Shown here piece after piece: positions 24,269 through 33,915 of a DNA stretch of 64,000 nt (position 1 is the first letter of the stretch; the number at the start of each line of letters is the position of its first letter). The position numbers and the translations under genes were made by a program. Source of the stretch: an uncultured Olsenella sp. (GTDB lineage Bacteria; Actinomycetota; Coriobacteriia; Coriobacteriales; Atopobiaceae). Location of the stretch: contig CAKUIF010000005.1 of assembly GCA_934660915.1 (NCBI GenBank), positions 62,001-126,000 of the forward strand. The letters run 5' to 3'. Below the pieces are notes generated by a model. That model made no database searches. It was given only the letters and a program-made list of their open reading frames with translations, and was not told the origin of the DNA.

Positions 24269-25468
24269 TTGAGTGAGATTCAGAACTCGTCCATCTTCGC
24301 CATGGATGACATTTCCGACGAGGAGATGAACAGCCTCATTGACGGCACCGTCACCGACTTCAATGAGGGCGACCTTGTGACCGGTACCGTCGTCAAGGTC
24401 GAGCGCGACGAGGTCCTGCTTGACATCAGCTATAAGTCCGAGGGCGTCATTCCTTCCCGCGAGCTCTCCATCCGCAAGGACGTCAACCCGGCCGACGTCG
24501 TCGCCATGGGCGACGAGATCGAGGCTCTGGTTCTCCAGAAGGAGGACAAGGAGGGCCGTCTCGTCCTTTCCAAGAAGCGCGCCGAGTACGAGCGTGCCTG
24601 GAACGCCGTCGAGGCCAAGTTCCAGTCCGGCGAGACCGTCGAGGGCGAGGTCATCGAGGTCGTCAAGGGCGGCCTTATCCTCGACATCGGCCTGCGCGGC
24701 TTCCTGCCCGCCTCCCTCGTCGATCTCCGCCGCGTCAAGGATCTTACCGCTTACATGGGCACCCGCATCGAGGCCCGCGTCATCGAGATGGACCGCAACC
24801 GCAACAACGTCGTCCTCTCCCGCCGCGTCGTGCTCGAGGAGGCCCGCAAGGCCGAGCGCCAGGAGATCCTCTCCAAGCTGCAGGTCGGCATGCGCCTCAA
24901 GGGCACCGTCTCCTCGATCGTCGACTTCGGCGCCTTCGTCGACCTCGGCGGCATCGACGGCCTGGTGCACATCTCCGAGCTCTCCTGGAACCACGTCAAC
25001 CACCCCTCCGAGGTCGTCAAGGTCGGCCAGGAGGTCGAGGTCCAGGTGCTCGACGTCGATCTGAACCGCGAGCGCATCTCCCTCGGTCTCAAGCAGACCA
25101 CCGAGGATCCTTGGCGCACCCTCGTCAAGAAGTACCCGGTCGACGCCATCGTCGAGGGCTCCGTCACCAAGCTCGTCACCTTCGGCGCCTTCGTCGACCT
25201 CGGTGACGGCGTTGAGGGCCTGGTCCACATCTCCGAGATGGCCAAGAGCCACGTCGACCAGCCGTCCCAGGTCTGCACCGTGGGCGACACCGTCCAGGTG
25301 AAGGTCATGGAGATCGACCTCGACCGTCGTCGCATCTCCCTGTCCATGAAGGCCGCCGCCGAGACCCTCGGCACCGAGGTCGAGGTCAAGCCTCTCCCCG
25401 AGTCCGAGAAGCCGGCTGAGGCTGAGGAGGCCGTTGAGGCCGAGGCTGAGGAGACCGTCGAGGAGTAA
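24269..25468 (+). CDS. rpsA: 30S ribosomal protein S1
   Basis: The 399-residue protein has four S1 RNA-binding domains at about 33-102, 119-186, 204-274 and 291-361. The third and fourth carry the classic DFGAFVDLGGIDGLVHISEL and TFGAFVDLGDGVEGLVHISE motifs. An acidic Glu-rich tail follows. Four domains rather than six is normal for Gram-positive S1. The TTG at 24269 has GAAAGGGG eight bases upstream and gives the N-terminus MSEIQNSSIFAMDDIS. A longer frame upstream lacks S1 similarity and crosses the promoter. An intrinsic terminator closes the gene. Confidence 0.95.
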   Translation: MSEIQNSSIFAMDDISDEEMNSLIDGTVTDFNEGDLVTGTVVKVERDEVLLDISYKSEGVIPSRELSIRKDVNPADVVAMGDEIEALVLQKEDKEGRLVLSKKRAEYERAWNAVEAKFQSGETVEGEVIEVVKGGLILDIGLRGFLPASLVDLRRVKDLTAYMGTRIEARVIEMDRNRNNVVLSRRVVLEEARKAERQEILSKLQVGMRLKGTVSSIVDFGAFVDLGGIDGLVHISELSWNHVNHPSEVVKVGQEVEVQVLDVDLNRERISLGLKQTTEDPWRTLVKKYPVDAIVEGSVTKLVTFGAFVDLGDGVEGLVHISEMAKSHVDQPSQVCTVGDTVQVKVMEIDLDRRRISLSMKAAAETLGTEVEVKPLPESEKPAEAEEAVEAEAEETVEE

Positions 25469-25498
25469 ATCCTCTGGGTTTTCCGCAAAGGGCAACAC

Positions 25499-25533
25499 AA
25501 AGACCGTCCGCGTAGAGCGGGCGGTCTTTTTTT
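25499..25533 (+). terminator. Terminator of rpsA
   Basis: AAAGACCGTCCGC (25499-25511) pairs with GCGGGCGGTCTTT (25517-25529), with one wobble and a 5-base loop, and is followed by more T to 25533. Confidence 0.9.
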
Positions 25534-25813
25534 ATGCGCCAAAGTTAGCTGAAGCAGAACTCATTGATATTGCTTTCGGCAATGATTTAATTTCCATATA
25601 CATATGTTTTTTATGGTTCTGCGAACGGTAGCTTAATGTCGGTAAACAAACACTGCTTACCGTTTACGGGCAGGTGAGCGGCTATATTTGTTACTAGTTG
25701 TTACAAGAAAGTTTGATTTAAACCCTCTGCCTAATACTGAATCCTCGGATGTGTGTTCCTGCGGAAGCGCAGTGCGAGTTTTCTTGCGCCCGCCAAACAA
25801 GAAAGGCAAGACA
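25534..25813 (+). promoter_or_regulatory. AT-rich leader of the first peptide-binding gene with operator-like motif
   Basis: This stretch is much richer in A/T than its surroundings. At 25642-25690 it holds ACAAACACTGC, TTAC and CGTTTACGGG, flanked by GTAAAC and GTTTAC dyads. The same core without the TTAC insert recurs as a perfect dyad before the second binding protein (27746-27787). GTTAGCTGAAGCAGA at 25544-25558 also has a near copy at 27876-27890. TTGTTAC is repeated at 25688-25704. The common motifs suggest one regulator for both genes; the promoter boxes themselves are uncertain. Confidence 0.5.
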
Positions 25814-27436
25814 ATGACTAGTTCCATCTCGCGTCGCAACTTCCTCAAGGGCAGCGTCGCCACTGCCGCCGTCGCCTCGCTCGCGGCTTGCGGCGGCTCC
25901 GATGGCGGCGATGCCGCCGACGGCTCCAAGAAGAAGATCGTCCGCTGGGGCCAGGGCAACCCGAAGCTCGGCCTGGACATGCAGAAGTCCACGAACTCCG
26001 GCTCGTCCAACGTGTCCGATCCCATTTTCGAGCCCCTGTTGCGCTGGACCGAGGAGAACGAGCTCGTCCCGTGCCTGCTCGCACAGATGCCGGTCTTCGA
26101 GGAGGACGGCGTCACCCTGCACTGCACGCTCAAGGAGAACGTCAAGTTCCACGACGGCACAACGCTGACGGCCAACGACGTCAAGTACACCTTCGAGCGG
26201 ATGTTCCTGCCCGCAACCGCCGCCAAGTCCACCTACATGTACGACCGCATCAAGGGCGCGGCCGAGATGCTTGACGGCGCTGCCACCGAGCTCGAGGGCC
26301 TGACCGTCGAGGACGACACCCACTTCACCTTCGTCCTCACCGACCCCATGGCCTCCTTCATCTCCAACCTCGGCCTCAACTACGCCCAGATCTTCCCGAA
26401 GGCCGCCTGCGAGGCCGCCGGCGAGAAGTGGGGCTGGGGCACCGACTGCGTCGGCACCGGCAAGTACAAGGTCGCTTCCAACGACGACACCACCGAGGTC
26501 ACGTATGAGAAGTTCGCCGACTACCACGACGGCGAGCCCGCGCTCGACGAGGTCCGCGTGACCTACTTCGACGACAACAACACCAAGCTGATGGCCTTCA
26601 AGAACGGCGACATCGACTGGTGCGAGCTCTCTCCGGACCTTCTTGCCCAGTACAAGGCCGACCCTGACGTGAAGGACATGATCACGTCCTTCGAGACCCT
26701 CGGCGTCCACTTCATCAACCTGAACCTCAACTCCGAGAACCTCAAGGACGTTCGCGTCCGCGAGGCGCTGTCGCTCGCCATCGACCGCCAGGCCATCGTC
26801 GACAACACCCTTTCCGGCGCGGGCATCCCTGCGGGCTGCTGGCTCGCCCCGCAGACCCCGGGCCACGACGACTCCGCCGTGCTCGAGTACGACCCCGAAA
26901 AGGCTAAGCAACTCCTCAAGGAGGCCGGCGTCACCAACCTCACCCTCGACTGCAAGGTGCGCAAGGGCCAGTTCGAGAAGTACATGACGGTCGTCCAGTC
27001 CTACTGGGCCGAGGTCGGCGTCACGATGAACCTCACCGTCGAGGACAACGGCGTATGGCAGTCCGACTGGGCCGGCGGCAACCTCGAGATCACCGGCATC
27101 GGCTGGTTCCCGCTCTACGCCGACGGCGACAACCACATCTACACCTACTTCTACAGTGCCAACGCTGCAAAGAAGTCCTCGTTCTACAACAACCCCGAGG
27201 TCGACGACCTTCTTTCCCGCGCCCGCGTGTCCCAGGACGCCGACGAGCGCGCCGAGCTCTACAAGCAGGCCGACCACATCATCACCCACGAGGACTACGC
27301 CGCCATCCCGCTGTACTGGCCGAAGAGCTCCTTCGTCTCGAAGCCCTACGTCAAGGGCGCCAAGTGCGGCAACCTGATCTACCACTTCTTCGACGTCGAC
27401 ATCGACACCTCCGATCCGGATTACACCACCGTCTAA
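25814..27436 (+). CDS. Peptide ABC transporter substrate-binding lipoprotein (copy 1)
   Basis: The 540-residue family 5 (DppA/OppA-type) binding protein starts with a twin-arginine signal (SRRNFLKGSVATAAVASLAA) and a lipobox ending in Cys26. It is therefore likely exported folded by Tat and lipid-anchored outside the membrane. The mature part has the family motifs FHDGTTLTANDVKYTFERM and REALSLAIDRQAI. The ATG at 25814 follows AAGAAAGG. It is roughly 80% identical to the next gene by eye, a recent tandem duplication, and is separated from it by a terminator and a 495-bp gap. It should deliver peptides to DppBCDF encoded downstream. Confidence 0.93.
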   Translation: MTSSISRRNFLKGSVATAAVASLAACGGSDGGDAADGSKKKIVRWGQGNPKLGLDMQKSTNSGSSNVSDPIFEPLLRWTEENELVPCLLAQMPVFEEDGVTLHCTLKENVKFHDGTTLTANDVKYTFERMFLPATAAKSTYMYDRIKGAAEMLDGAATELEGLTVEDDTHFTFVLTDPMASFISNLGLNYAQIFPKAACEAAGEKWGWGTDCVGTGKYKVASNDDTTEVTYEKFADYHDGEPALDEVRVTYFDDNNTKLMAFKNGDIDWCELSPDLLAQYKADPDVKDMITSFETLGVHFINLNLNSENLKDVRVREALSLAIDRQAIVDNTLSGAGIPAGCWLAPQTPGHDDSAVLEYDPEKAKQLLKEAGVTNLTLDCKVRKGQFEKYMTVVQSYWAEVGVTMNLTVEDNGVWQSDWAGGNLEITGIGWFPLYADGDNHIYTYFYSANAAKKSSFYNNPEVDDLLSRARVSQDADERAELYKQADHIITHEDYAAIPLYWPKSSFVSKPYVKGAKCGNLIYHFFDVDIDTSDPDYTTV

Positions 27437-27464
27437 GCGTCGATGCGCCTGCGCGGCAGGCAAC

Positions 27465-27506
27465 GGGCGTCCCGGCTGGTCGCTGCCCGCCGGGACGCCC
27501 TTCTTT
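27465..27506 (+). terminator. Terminator of binding protein copy 1
   Basis: GGGCGTCCCGGC (27465-27476) pairs perfectly with GCCGGGACGCCC (27489-27500) and is followed by TTCTTT. Confidence 0.85.
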
Positions 27507-27745
27507 GGGAACGCTCGAATTGAATATCGGCAAAGGCGCGCAATGAGAGCGCGAATACTGGAACTCCCGAGTCAAACGGCAGGGGAGAGAAGGGCCTGGA
27601 AAGAAGCCCGCTGCGGGCGGGTGCGGACCGGATTGCCTGAACCATCCGATAAAGCGGAAATCGGGTTATCGCCTCAAGCGATAAGCAGTCATCGCTATGA
27701 GGACACTACATATTGTGGATTTGGATGCTTAACATCAGTTAAGAC

Positions 27746-27822
27746 ACAAACACTGCCGTTTACGGGTCGGTAAACGGCAGTGTTTGTTGCGGGTTGACGG
27801 CATGGCTGTAAAACGATGTAAC
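27746..27822 (+). promoter_or_regulatory. 18-bp perfect dyad and promoter of binding protein copy 2
   Basis: ACAAACACTGCCGTTTAC (27746-27763) and its exact complement (27770-27787) surround six bases. The inner GTTTAC-N6-GTAAAC resembles a LacI-type operator. TTGACG (27794-27799), 17 bases and TGTAAC (27817-27822) follow as a promoter. The dyad therefore ends seven bases before the minus-35 box, a position suited to an activator or an upstream operator. A related core sits before copy 1. Confidence 0.65.
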
Positions 27823-27931
27823 AAAAACAGCCGTTTAGTTAGTCAAACCTAATAATCATCTGGTCCTTAAAAATGGTTAGCTGAGGCTGACGCGTAAGCC
27901 GATGGGTGACCGCAAAACGAAAGGTTCCAAC

Positions 27932-29557
27932 ATGACGAACGCCATCTCTCGTCGCAACTTCCTCAAGGGCAGCGTTGCCACGGCCGCTGTCGCCTCCCTC
28001 GCCGCGTGCGGCTCCTCCTCCGACGCCTCCTCCTCCGACGGCGGCGCAAAGAAGAAGGTCCTGCGCTGGGGCCAGTCCAACGCCAAGCTCGGCCTGGACA
28101 TGCAGAAGTCCACGAACTCCGGCTCCTCCTCCATCTCCGAGTCCATCTTCGAGGCTCCGCTTCGCTGGACCGAGGACAACGAGCTCGTCCCGTGCCTGCT
28201 CACCGAGGTCCCGACCTTCGAGGCCGACGGCGTGACCCTGCACTGCACGCTCAAGGAGAACGTCAAGTTCCACGACGGCACGACGCTGACGGCCAACGAC
28301 GTCAAGTACACCTTCGAGCGCATGTTCACCCCGGCCACCGCCGCCAAGTCCACCTACATGTACGACCGCATCAAGGGCGCGGCCGAGATGCTCGCCGGCA
28401 CCGCCACCGAGCTCGAGGGCCTGACCGTCGAGGACGACACCCACTTCACCATCGTCCTCACCGACCCCATGGCCTCCTTCGTGAGCAACCTGGGCATCTC
28501 CTACGCCCAGATCTTCCCGAAGGCCGCCTGCGAGGCCGCCGGCGACAAGTGGGGCTGGGGCACCGACTGCGTCGGCACCGGCAAGTACAAGGTCGCTTCC
28601 AACGACGACACCACCGAGATCGTCCTCGAGAAGTTCGCCGACTACCACGACGGCGAGCCCGCCCTCGACGAGATCGACGTCATCTACTACGACGACAACA
28701 ACACCAAGCTGATGGCCTTCAAGAACGGCGACATCGACTGGTGCGACCTGTCCGCCGACCTTCTTGCCCAGTACCAGGCCGACGCCGACGTCAAGGACCT
28801 CATCACCATGTATGAGACCCTCGGCGTGCACTTCGTGAACCTGAACCTCGAGTCCGACAACCTCAAGGACCCGAAGGTCCGCGAGGCGCTGTCCCTGGCC
28901 ATCGACCGTCAGGCGCTCATTGATAACACCCTGTCCGGCGCCGGCATCGCCGCGGGCTGCTGGCTCGCCCCGCAGACCCCGGGTCACGACGACTCCGCCG
29001 TGCTCGAGTACGATCCCGAGAAGGCCAAGCAGCTCCTTCAGGAGGCCGGCGTCTCCAACCTCACCCTCGACTGCAAGGTCCGCAAGGGCCAGTACGAGAA
29101 GTACATGACGGTCGTCCAGTCTTACTGGAAGGAGATCGGCGTCACGATGAACCTCTCCGTCGAGGACAACGGCGTCTGGTCCTCCGACTGGGCCGACGGC
29201 AACCTCGAGGTCACAGCGCTCGGCTGGTACCCGCTCTTCGCCGACGCCGACAACCACATGTACACCTACTTCTACAGCGAGAACGCCGCGAAGAAGTCCT
29301 CGTTCTACAACAGCGCGGAGGTCGACGACCTTCTTTCCCGCGCCCGCGTCTCGCAGGATCCCGATGAGCGCGCCGAGCTCTACAAGCAGGCCGACCACAT
29401 CATCACCCACGAGGACTACGCCACTATCCCGCTGTTCTGGCCTAAGGGCACCTTCGTCGCCAAGTCCTACGTCAAGAACGCCAAGGTCGGCAACCTGATC
29501 TACCACTTCTTCGACCTCGACATCGACACTTCGGACCCGAACTACACGGTTGGCTAA
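27932..29557 (+). CDS. Peptide ABC transporter substrate-binding lipoprotein (copy 2)
   Basis: The 541-residue paralogue of the preceding gene has the same Tat signal (SRRNFLKGSVATAAVASLAA), lipobox Cys26 and family 5 motifs. The differences concentrate in the Ser-rich linker after the lipobox (CGSSSDASSSDGG) and in scattered surface positions. Long DNA tracts are nearly identical to copy 1, for example around the KENVKFHDGTTLTANDVKYT and SGAGI regions, consistent with recent duplication or gene conversion. It has its own promoter. An intercistronic hairpin separates it from dppB, so the binding protein would be made in excess of the permease. It may have a different peptide preference from copy 1 (inference). 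Confidence 0.93.
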   Translation: MTNAISRRNFLKGSVATAAVASLAACGSSSDASSSDGGAKKKVLRWGQSNAKLGLDMQKSTNSGSSSISESIFEAPLRWTEDNELVPCLLTEVPTFEADGVTLHCTLKENVKFHDGTTLTANDVKYTFERMFTPATAAKSTYMYDRIKGAAEMLAGTATELEGLTVEDDTHFTIVLTDPMASFVSNLGISYAQIFPKAACEAAGDKWGWGTDCVGTGKYKVASNDDTTEIVLEKFADYHDGEPALDEIDVIYYDDNNTKLMAFKNGDIDWCDLSADLLAQYQADADVKDLITMYETLGVHFVNLNLESDNLKDPKVREALSLAIDRQALIDNTLSGAGIAAGCWLAPQTPGHDDSAVLEYDPEKAKQLLQEAGVSNLTLDCKVRKGQYEKYMTVVQSYWKEIGVTMNLSVEDNGVWSSDWADGNLEVTALGWYPLFADADNHMYTYFYSENAAKKSSFYNSAEVDDLLSRARVSQDPDERAELYKQADHIITHEDYATIPLFWPKGTFVAKSYVKNAKVGNLIYHFFDLDIDTSDPNYTVG

Positions 29558-29590
29558 GTTTTGATTAGTTTTTCATCGTAATATAAGGGA

Positions 29591-29620
29591 CGTCCCGACC
29601 GCCAAGGTGCGGCCGGGACG
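29591..29620 (+). terminator. Intercistronic hairpin between binding protein and dppB
   Basis: CGTCCCGACCGC (29591-29602) pairs with GCGGCCGGGACG (29609-29620) with one mismatch, and there is no T tract. A second weaker hairpin follows at about 29638-29674. They probably reduce or process the transcript entering the permease genes rather than stop it. Confidence 0.6.
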
Positions 29621-29694
29621 CTCCCAGTTTAAGTAAGGCGGCGCGCAGGGACCCCACAAGGCCCCTGCGCCGTCGCGAGGAGAAAGGACCAGGG

Positions 29695-30630
29695 ATGAGA
29701 GATTATCTCATCAAGAGGATCTTGCTGGCGCTGGGCGTCATCTTCGCCATCAGCGCCATCACGTTCTTCGTGCTCAACATCGTGCCGGGCGACCCCGTGC
29801 GCGTCATGGTGGGCGATATGGCCGACGAGGCCACGATCCAGCGCGTCCGCGAGCAGATGGGCCTCAACAAGCCCGTCCTCGAGCAGTACGCCAACTGGCT
29901 CACCAACATGCTGCACGGCGATTTCGGCACGTCCTACACCCAGCGCAAGGCGGTTGTCACGCTCATGGGCCAGGCCTTCGGCACCACGGTCAAGGTCGCG
30001 GCCTTCGCCTACATCTTCGCGCTGGCCCTGGGCCTTGTCGTCGGCGTGGTCGCGGCCGTCAACCACGGGCGCGCCGCCGACCGCATCCTCATGGCGCTGT
30101 CCATCTTCGGCATCAGCGCGCCGTCGTTTTGGATGGCCGTCATCCTGCAGATCGTCTTTGCGCTCACGCTCAAGTGGTTCCCGCTGTCGGGCATCAAGAC
30201 CTGGCAGGCGTTCGTCTTGCCGACGGTCGCGCTCGGCGTGCGCTACGCCGCCTCGATCGCCCGCGTGACCCGCACCTCCATGCTCGAGGTCCTCTCGCAG
30301 GACTTCATGCGCACGGCCGAGGCCAAGGGCATCAGCAAGTGGGTCATCATCTTGAAGCACGGCCTGCGCAACGCCCTCATCCCCATCATCACCATCGCGG
30401 GCACCCAGCTCGGCGACATCTTCACCGGCTCCATCCTCATCGAGTCGATCTTCGCCATGCCGGGCATGGGCAAGCTCCTGCTCGACGCCATCAACGCCCG
30501 CGACCTGCCGCTCATCCAGGGCGGCGTCATGTACATCGCGCTCATCTGCGTCGTCGTCTACCTTGTGGTCGACATCCTCTACGGCGTCGCCGACCCGCGC
30601 ATCCGACTCGGAGAGGAGGCGGCTGAGTAA
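29695..30630 (+). CDS. dppB: Peptide ABC transporter permease, DppB type
   Basis: The 311-residue membrane protein begins MRDYLIKRILLALGVIFAIS, the first helix of DppB/OppB permeases, followed by the FVLNIVPGDPVR motif and the LNKPVLEQYANWL segment. It has about six membrane helices and the cytoplasmic EAA loop (FMRTAEAKGISKWVIILKHG) that docks on the ATPases. It forms the pore with DppC. GGAGAAAGGA precedes its ATG. Its last base overlaps the start of dppC (TAATG), showing tight coupling. Confidence 0.95.
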   Translation: MRDYLIKRILLALGVIFAISAITFFVLNIVPGDPVRVMVGDMADEATIQRVREQMGLNKPVLEQYANWLTNMLHGDFGTSYTQRKAVVTLMGQAFGTTVKVAAFAYIFALALGLVVGVVAAVNHGRAADRILMALSIFGISAPSFWMAVILQIVFALTLKWFPLSGIKTWQAFVLPTVALGVRYAASIARVTRTSMLEVLSQDFMRTAEAKGISKWVIILKHGLRNALIPIITIAGTQLGDIFTGSILIESIFAMPGMGKLLLDAINARDLPLIQGGVMYIALICVVVYLVVDILYGVADPRIRLGEEAAE

Positions 30631-31583
30631 TGGCACTTCTTTCCAGCGACAAGAACGATTCCAAGGTCAAGGAGACCGAGCGCGTCGCCGCCGAGGCCGC
30701 TCGGGCCATCGACGCCGGCAAGCCCGGCGCAAAGAAGCGCGCCCAGAGCTATTGGGCCGTTTCGTGGAACATCTTCAAGAAGAACAAGCTCGGCATGTTC
30801 TGCCTGGTGATCGTGGGCATCCTGTGCCTCGTCGCCATCCTCGCGCCGCTCCTGGCGCCCTACGACCCCGACGCCCAGGAGATCACGAACATGCTCAAGG
30901 CCCCCGGCGGCGCCCACCTCTTCGGCACCGATGAGTACGGCCGCGACGTCTTGTCCCGCGTCATCTACGGCTGCCGCATCAGCCTGTCGGTCGGCGTCGT
31001 CTCGCAGGCCATCGCCCTTGTGATCGGCTTCACCGCGGGCGTCTGCGCCGGCTACTTTGGCGGCAAGGTCGACGCCGTGATCTCCTTCGTGATCCAGGTC
31101 TTCTCGAGCTTCCCGTTCCTTCTGTTCGCCATCGTCGTGATGTTCGCCATGGGCCCCGGCCTCGTGAACCTCTACGTGGCACTCGGCCTTCTGGGCTGGA
31201 CTTCCACCGCCCGCCTCATCCGCGGCGACGTCATGCGCCTCAAGGGCTCCGAGTACATCCAGAGCTGCATCCTTTCGGGCGGCAAGCCCTTGCGCATCAT
31301 CATGAAGCACCTGCTGCCCAACTGCGTCTCGACCCTCATCGTCGTGTCGACCCTGGGCATCCCGAGCGCCATCCTGTCCGAGGCCTCGCTTTCGTTCCTT
31401 GGCCTCGGCGTCCAGCCGCCGATGAGCTCCTGGGGCCAGATGATCTCCGCCTCCCAGCCCTACATCCAGACGAGCACGTACTACTCGGTGATTCCGGGTA
31501 TCGCCATCATCATCACGGTCATGGCATTCAACCTGCTCGGCGACGCGCTGCGCGACGCCCTCGACCCCAAGATGCGCTCCTAA
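30630..31583 (+). CDS. dppC: Peptide ABC transporter permease, DppC type
   Basis: The 317-residue protein has a soluble, Lys/Glu-rich N-terminal extension of about 40 residues. It is followed by the DppC first helix, APYDPDAQEI and HLFGTDEYGRDVLSRVIYGC (both diagnostic for this permease class), and the EAA loop (YIQSCILSGGKPLRIIMKHL). There are about six helices. The start overlaps the dppB stop by one base. It pairs with DppB to make the transmembrane channel. Confidence 0.95.
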   Translation: MALLSSDKNDSKVKETERVAAEAARAIDAGKPGAKKRAQSYWAVSWNIFKKNKLGMFCLVIVGILCLVAILAPLLAPYDPDAQEITNMLKAPGGAHLFGTDEYGRDVLSRVIYGCRISLSVGVVSQAIALVIGFTAGVCAGYFGGKVDAVISFVIQVFSSFPFLLFAIVVMFAMGPGLVNLYVALGLLGWTSTARLIRGDVMRLKGSEYIQSCILSGGKPLRIIMKHLLPNCVSTLIVVSTLGIPSAILSEASLSFLGLGVQPPMSSWGQMISASQPYIQTSTYYSVIPGIAIIITVMAFNLLGDALRDALDPKMRS

Positions 31584-31595
31584 GGAGGGAGAAAC

Positions 31596-32678
<1,083 letters not shown>

Positions 32679-32681
32679 ACC

Positions 32682-33710
32682 ATGACCAAGGACGCACAGA
32701 ACAACGAAGTGGTGCTCAAGGTCGAGCACCTCACCAAGCACTATCCCATCAAGAAGGGCCTCTTCGGCAAGTCGGGCGCCTGCGTGCATGCGCTCGAGGA
32801 CGCAACGTTTGAGGTGCACCGCGGCGAGACCTTCGCCATCGTCGGCGAGTCCGGCTGCGGTAAGTCGACCACGGGCAAGTGCATCCTGCGCCTGACCGAG
32901 CCCACCTCCGGCGAGGTCTGGCTCGACGGCGAGGACTTCACCAAGCTCAAGGGCGACGACCTCACCCGCGCCCGCCAGCAGATGAAGCTCATCTTCCAGG
33001 ACCCGTACTCCTCGCTCAACCCCCGCATGACCGTGGCCGACATCATCGCCGAGCCCATCGACATCGCGGGCATCTACAAGACGCGCGAGGAGCGCGACGC
33101 CCGCGTCGAGGAGATCATGCAGGCCGTCGGCCTCGACCTCGCGTTCAAGTACCGCTACCCGCACGAGTTCTCCGGCGGGCAGCGCCAGCGCATCGGCATC
33201 GCCCGCGCCATTGTGCTCGAGCCGCAGATCGTCGTGTGCGACGAGCCCGTGAGCGCGCTCGACGTCTCGGTCCAGGCCAAGGTCATCAACCTGCTCGAGG
33301 AGCTGCAGGAGAAGCTGGGCCTCTCCTACATCTTCATCAGCCACGACCTTAGCGTGGTCAAGCACATCTCCGACACCGTCATGGTCATGTACCTCGGCCA
33401 CACGATGGAGCTTGCGAGCAAGGAGAACCTGTTCGCCGAGCCGCTGCACCCCTACACGAAGGCACTTCTCGACGTCATCCCGCGCATCCGCCACGAGCGC
33501 ATCCAGGACAAGAAGGTCCTCGAGGGCGACGTTCCCTCGCCGACCAACCCGCCCGCCGGCTGTGTCTTCCACACCCGCTGCACGCGCTGCATGAAGGTGT
33601 GCTGCGAGCGCGAGCCCGAGATGCGCGAGGTCAAGCCGGGGCACAAGTGCGCCTGCCACTTGTATGACGAGGGGCTCACCGACGAGGAGAAGGCGCCCGT
33701 CGCGATTTAG
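32682..33710 (+). CDS. dppF: Peptide ABC transporter ATPase, DppF type
   Basis: The 342-residue ATPase has Walker A GESGCGKS (55-62), the Q-loop IFQDPYSSLNPRMTV typical of DppF/OppF, signature FSGGQRQRIGIARA, Walker B IVVCDEPVSALD and switch ISHDLSVV. The C-terminal domain again is Cys-rich (CVFHTRCTRCMKVCCERE). It starts three bases after dppD and ends the transporter genes. After it comes a branched inverted repeat rather than a simple terminator. Confidence 0.95.
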   Translation: MTKDAQNNEVVLKVEHLTKHYPIKKGLFGKSGACVHALEDATFEVHRGETFAIVGESGCGKSTTGKCILRLTEPTSGEVWLDGEDFTKLKGDDLTRARQQMKLIFQDPYSSLNPRMTVADIIAEPIDIAGIYKTREERDARVEEIMQAVGLDLAFKYRYPHEFSGGQRQRIGIARAIVLEPQIVVCDEPVSALDVSVQAKVINLLEELQEKLGLSYIFISHDLSVVKHISDTVMVMYLGHTMELASKENLFAEPLHPYTKALLDVIPRIRHERIQDKKVLEGDVPSPTNPPAGCVFHTRCTRCMKVCCEREPEMREVKPGHKCACHLYDEGLTDEEKAPVAI

Positions 33711-33720
33711 CTTGACCTGT

Positions 33721-33826
33721 CGGCCGCCGCGCGCCTTCTCTGGATTCGGGCAGTCCTGCTCGCGCGGAGGCGACGTTTAGTCGCCTCCGGCTCGTGCGGA
33801 ACTCATCCAGAGAAGGCGCGCGGCCG
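33721..33826. repeat. Branched long inverted repeat after dppF
   Basis: Outer arms at 33721-33745 and 33805-33826 pair over about 22 bases with one 3-base bulge (the ATCCAGAGAAGGCGCG core is exact). Inside lies a perfect 9-bp hairpin, GGAGGCGAC (33766-33774) with GTCGCCTCC (33780-33788), and a smaller one near 33748-33763. The RNA would be a Y- or cross-shaped fold. There is no T tract on either strand, so this is not a standard intrinsic terminator. It could be a processing site, an mRNA 3' stabiliser or a small mobile remnant. Confidence 0.7.
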
Positions 33827-33915
33827 GCCTGCTGTACCTATCAGAATCGCGGCGGGTGCCTTCGCCGGCGTCCCCTGCGTGCTTGTTACGAGGAAATAAG
33901 GAAGAAGATATTTGC

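Larger units (their letters stand above)
27437..27931 (+). other. Intergenic region between the two binding proteins, 495 bp
   Basis: It begins with the terminator of copy 1 (listed). TTATCGC (27666-27672) pairs with GCGATAA (27678-27684), and AGCGAT (27677-27682) could instead pair with ATCGCT (27691-27696), so the two small hairpins exclude each other. The 3' part holds the 18-bp dyad and promoter listed separately. A 76-codon open frame at 27543-27773 overlaps the dyad and lacks a ribosome site; I do not call it. Confidence 0.5.

Noticed and set aside
27543..27773. Possible 76-codon gene between the binding proteins
   Set aside because: It overlaps the 18-bp dyad, has no ribosome site and no recognisable motif.
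33721..33826. Ordinary intrinsic terminator of the dpp operon
   Set aside because: No T tract follows on either strand, and the fold is branched.
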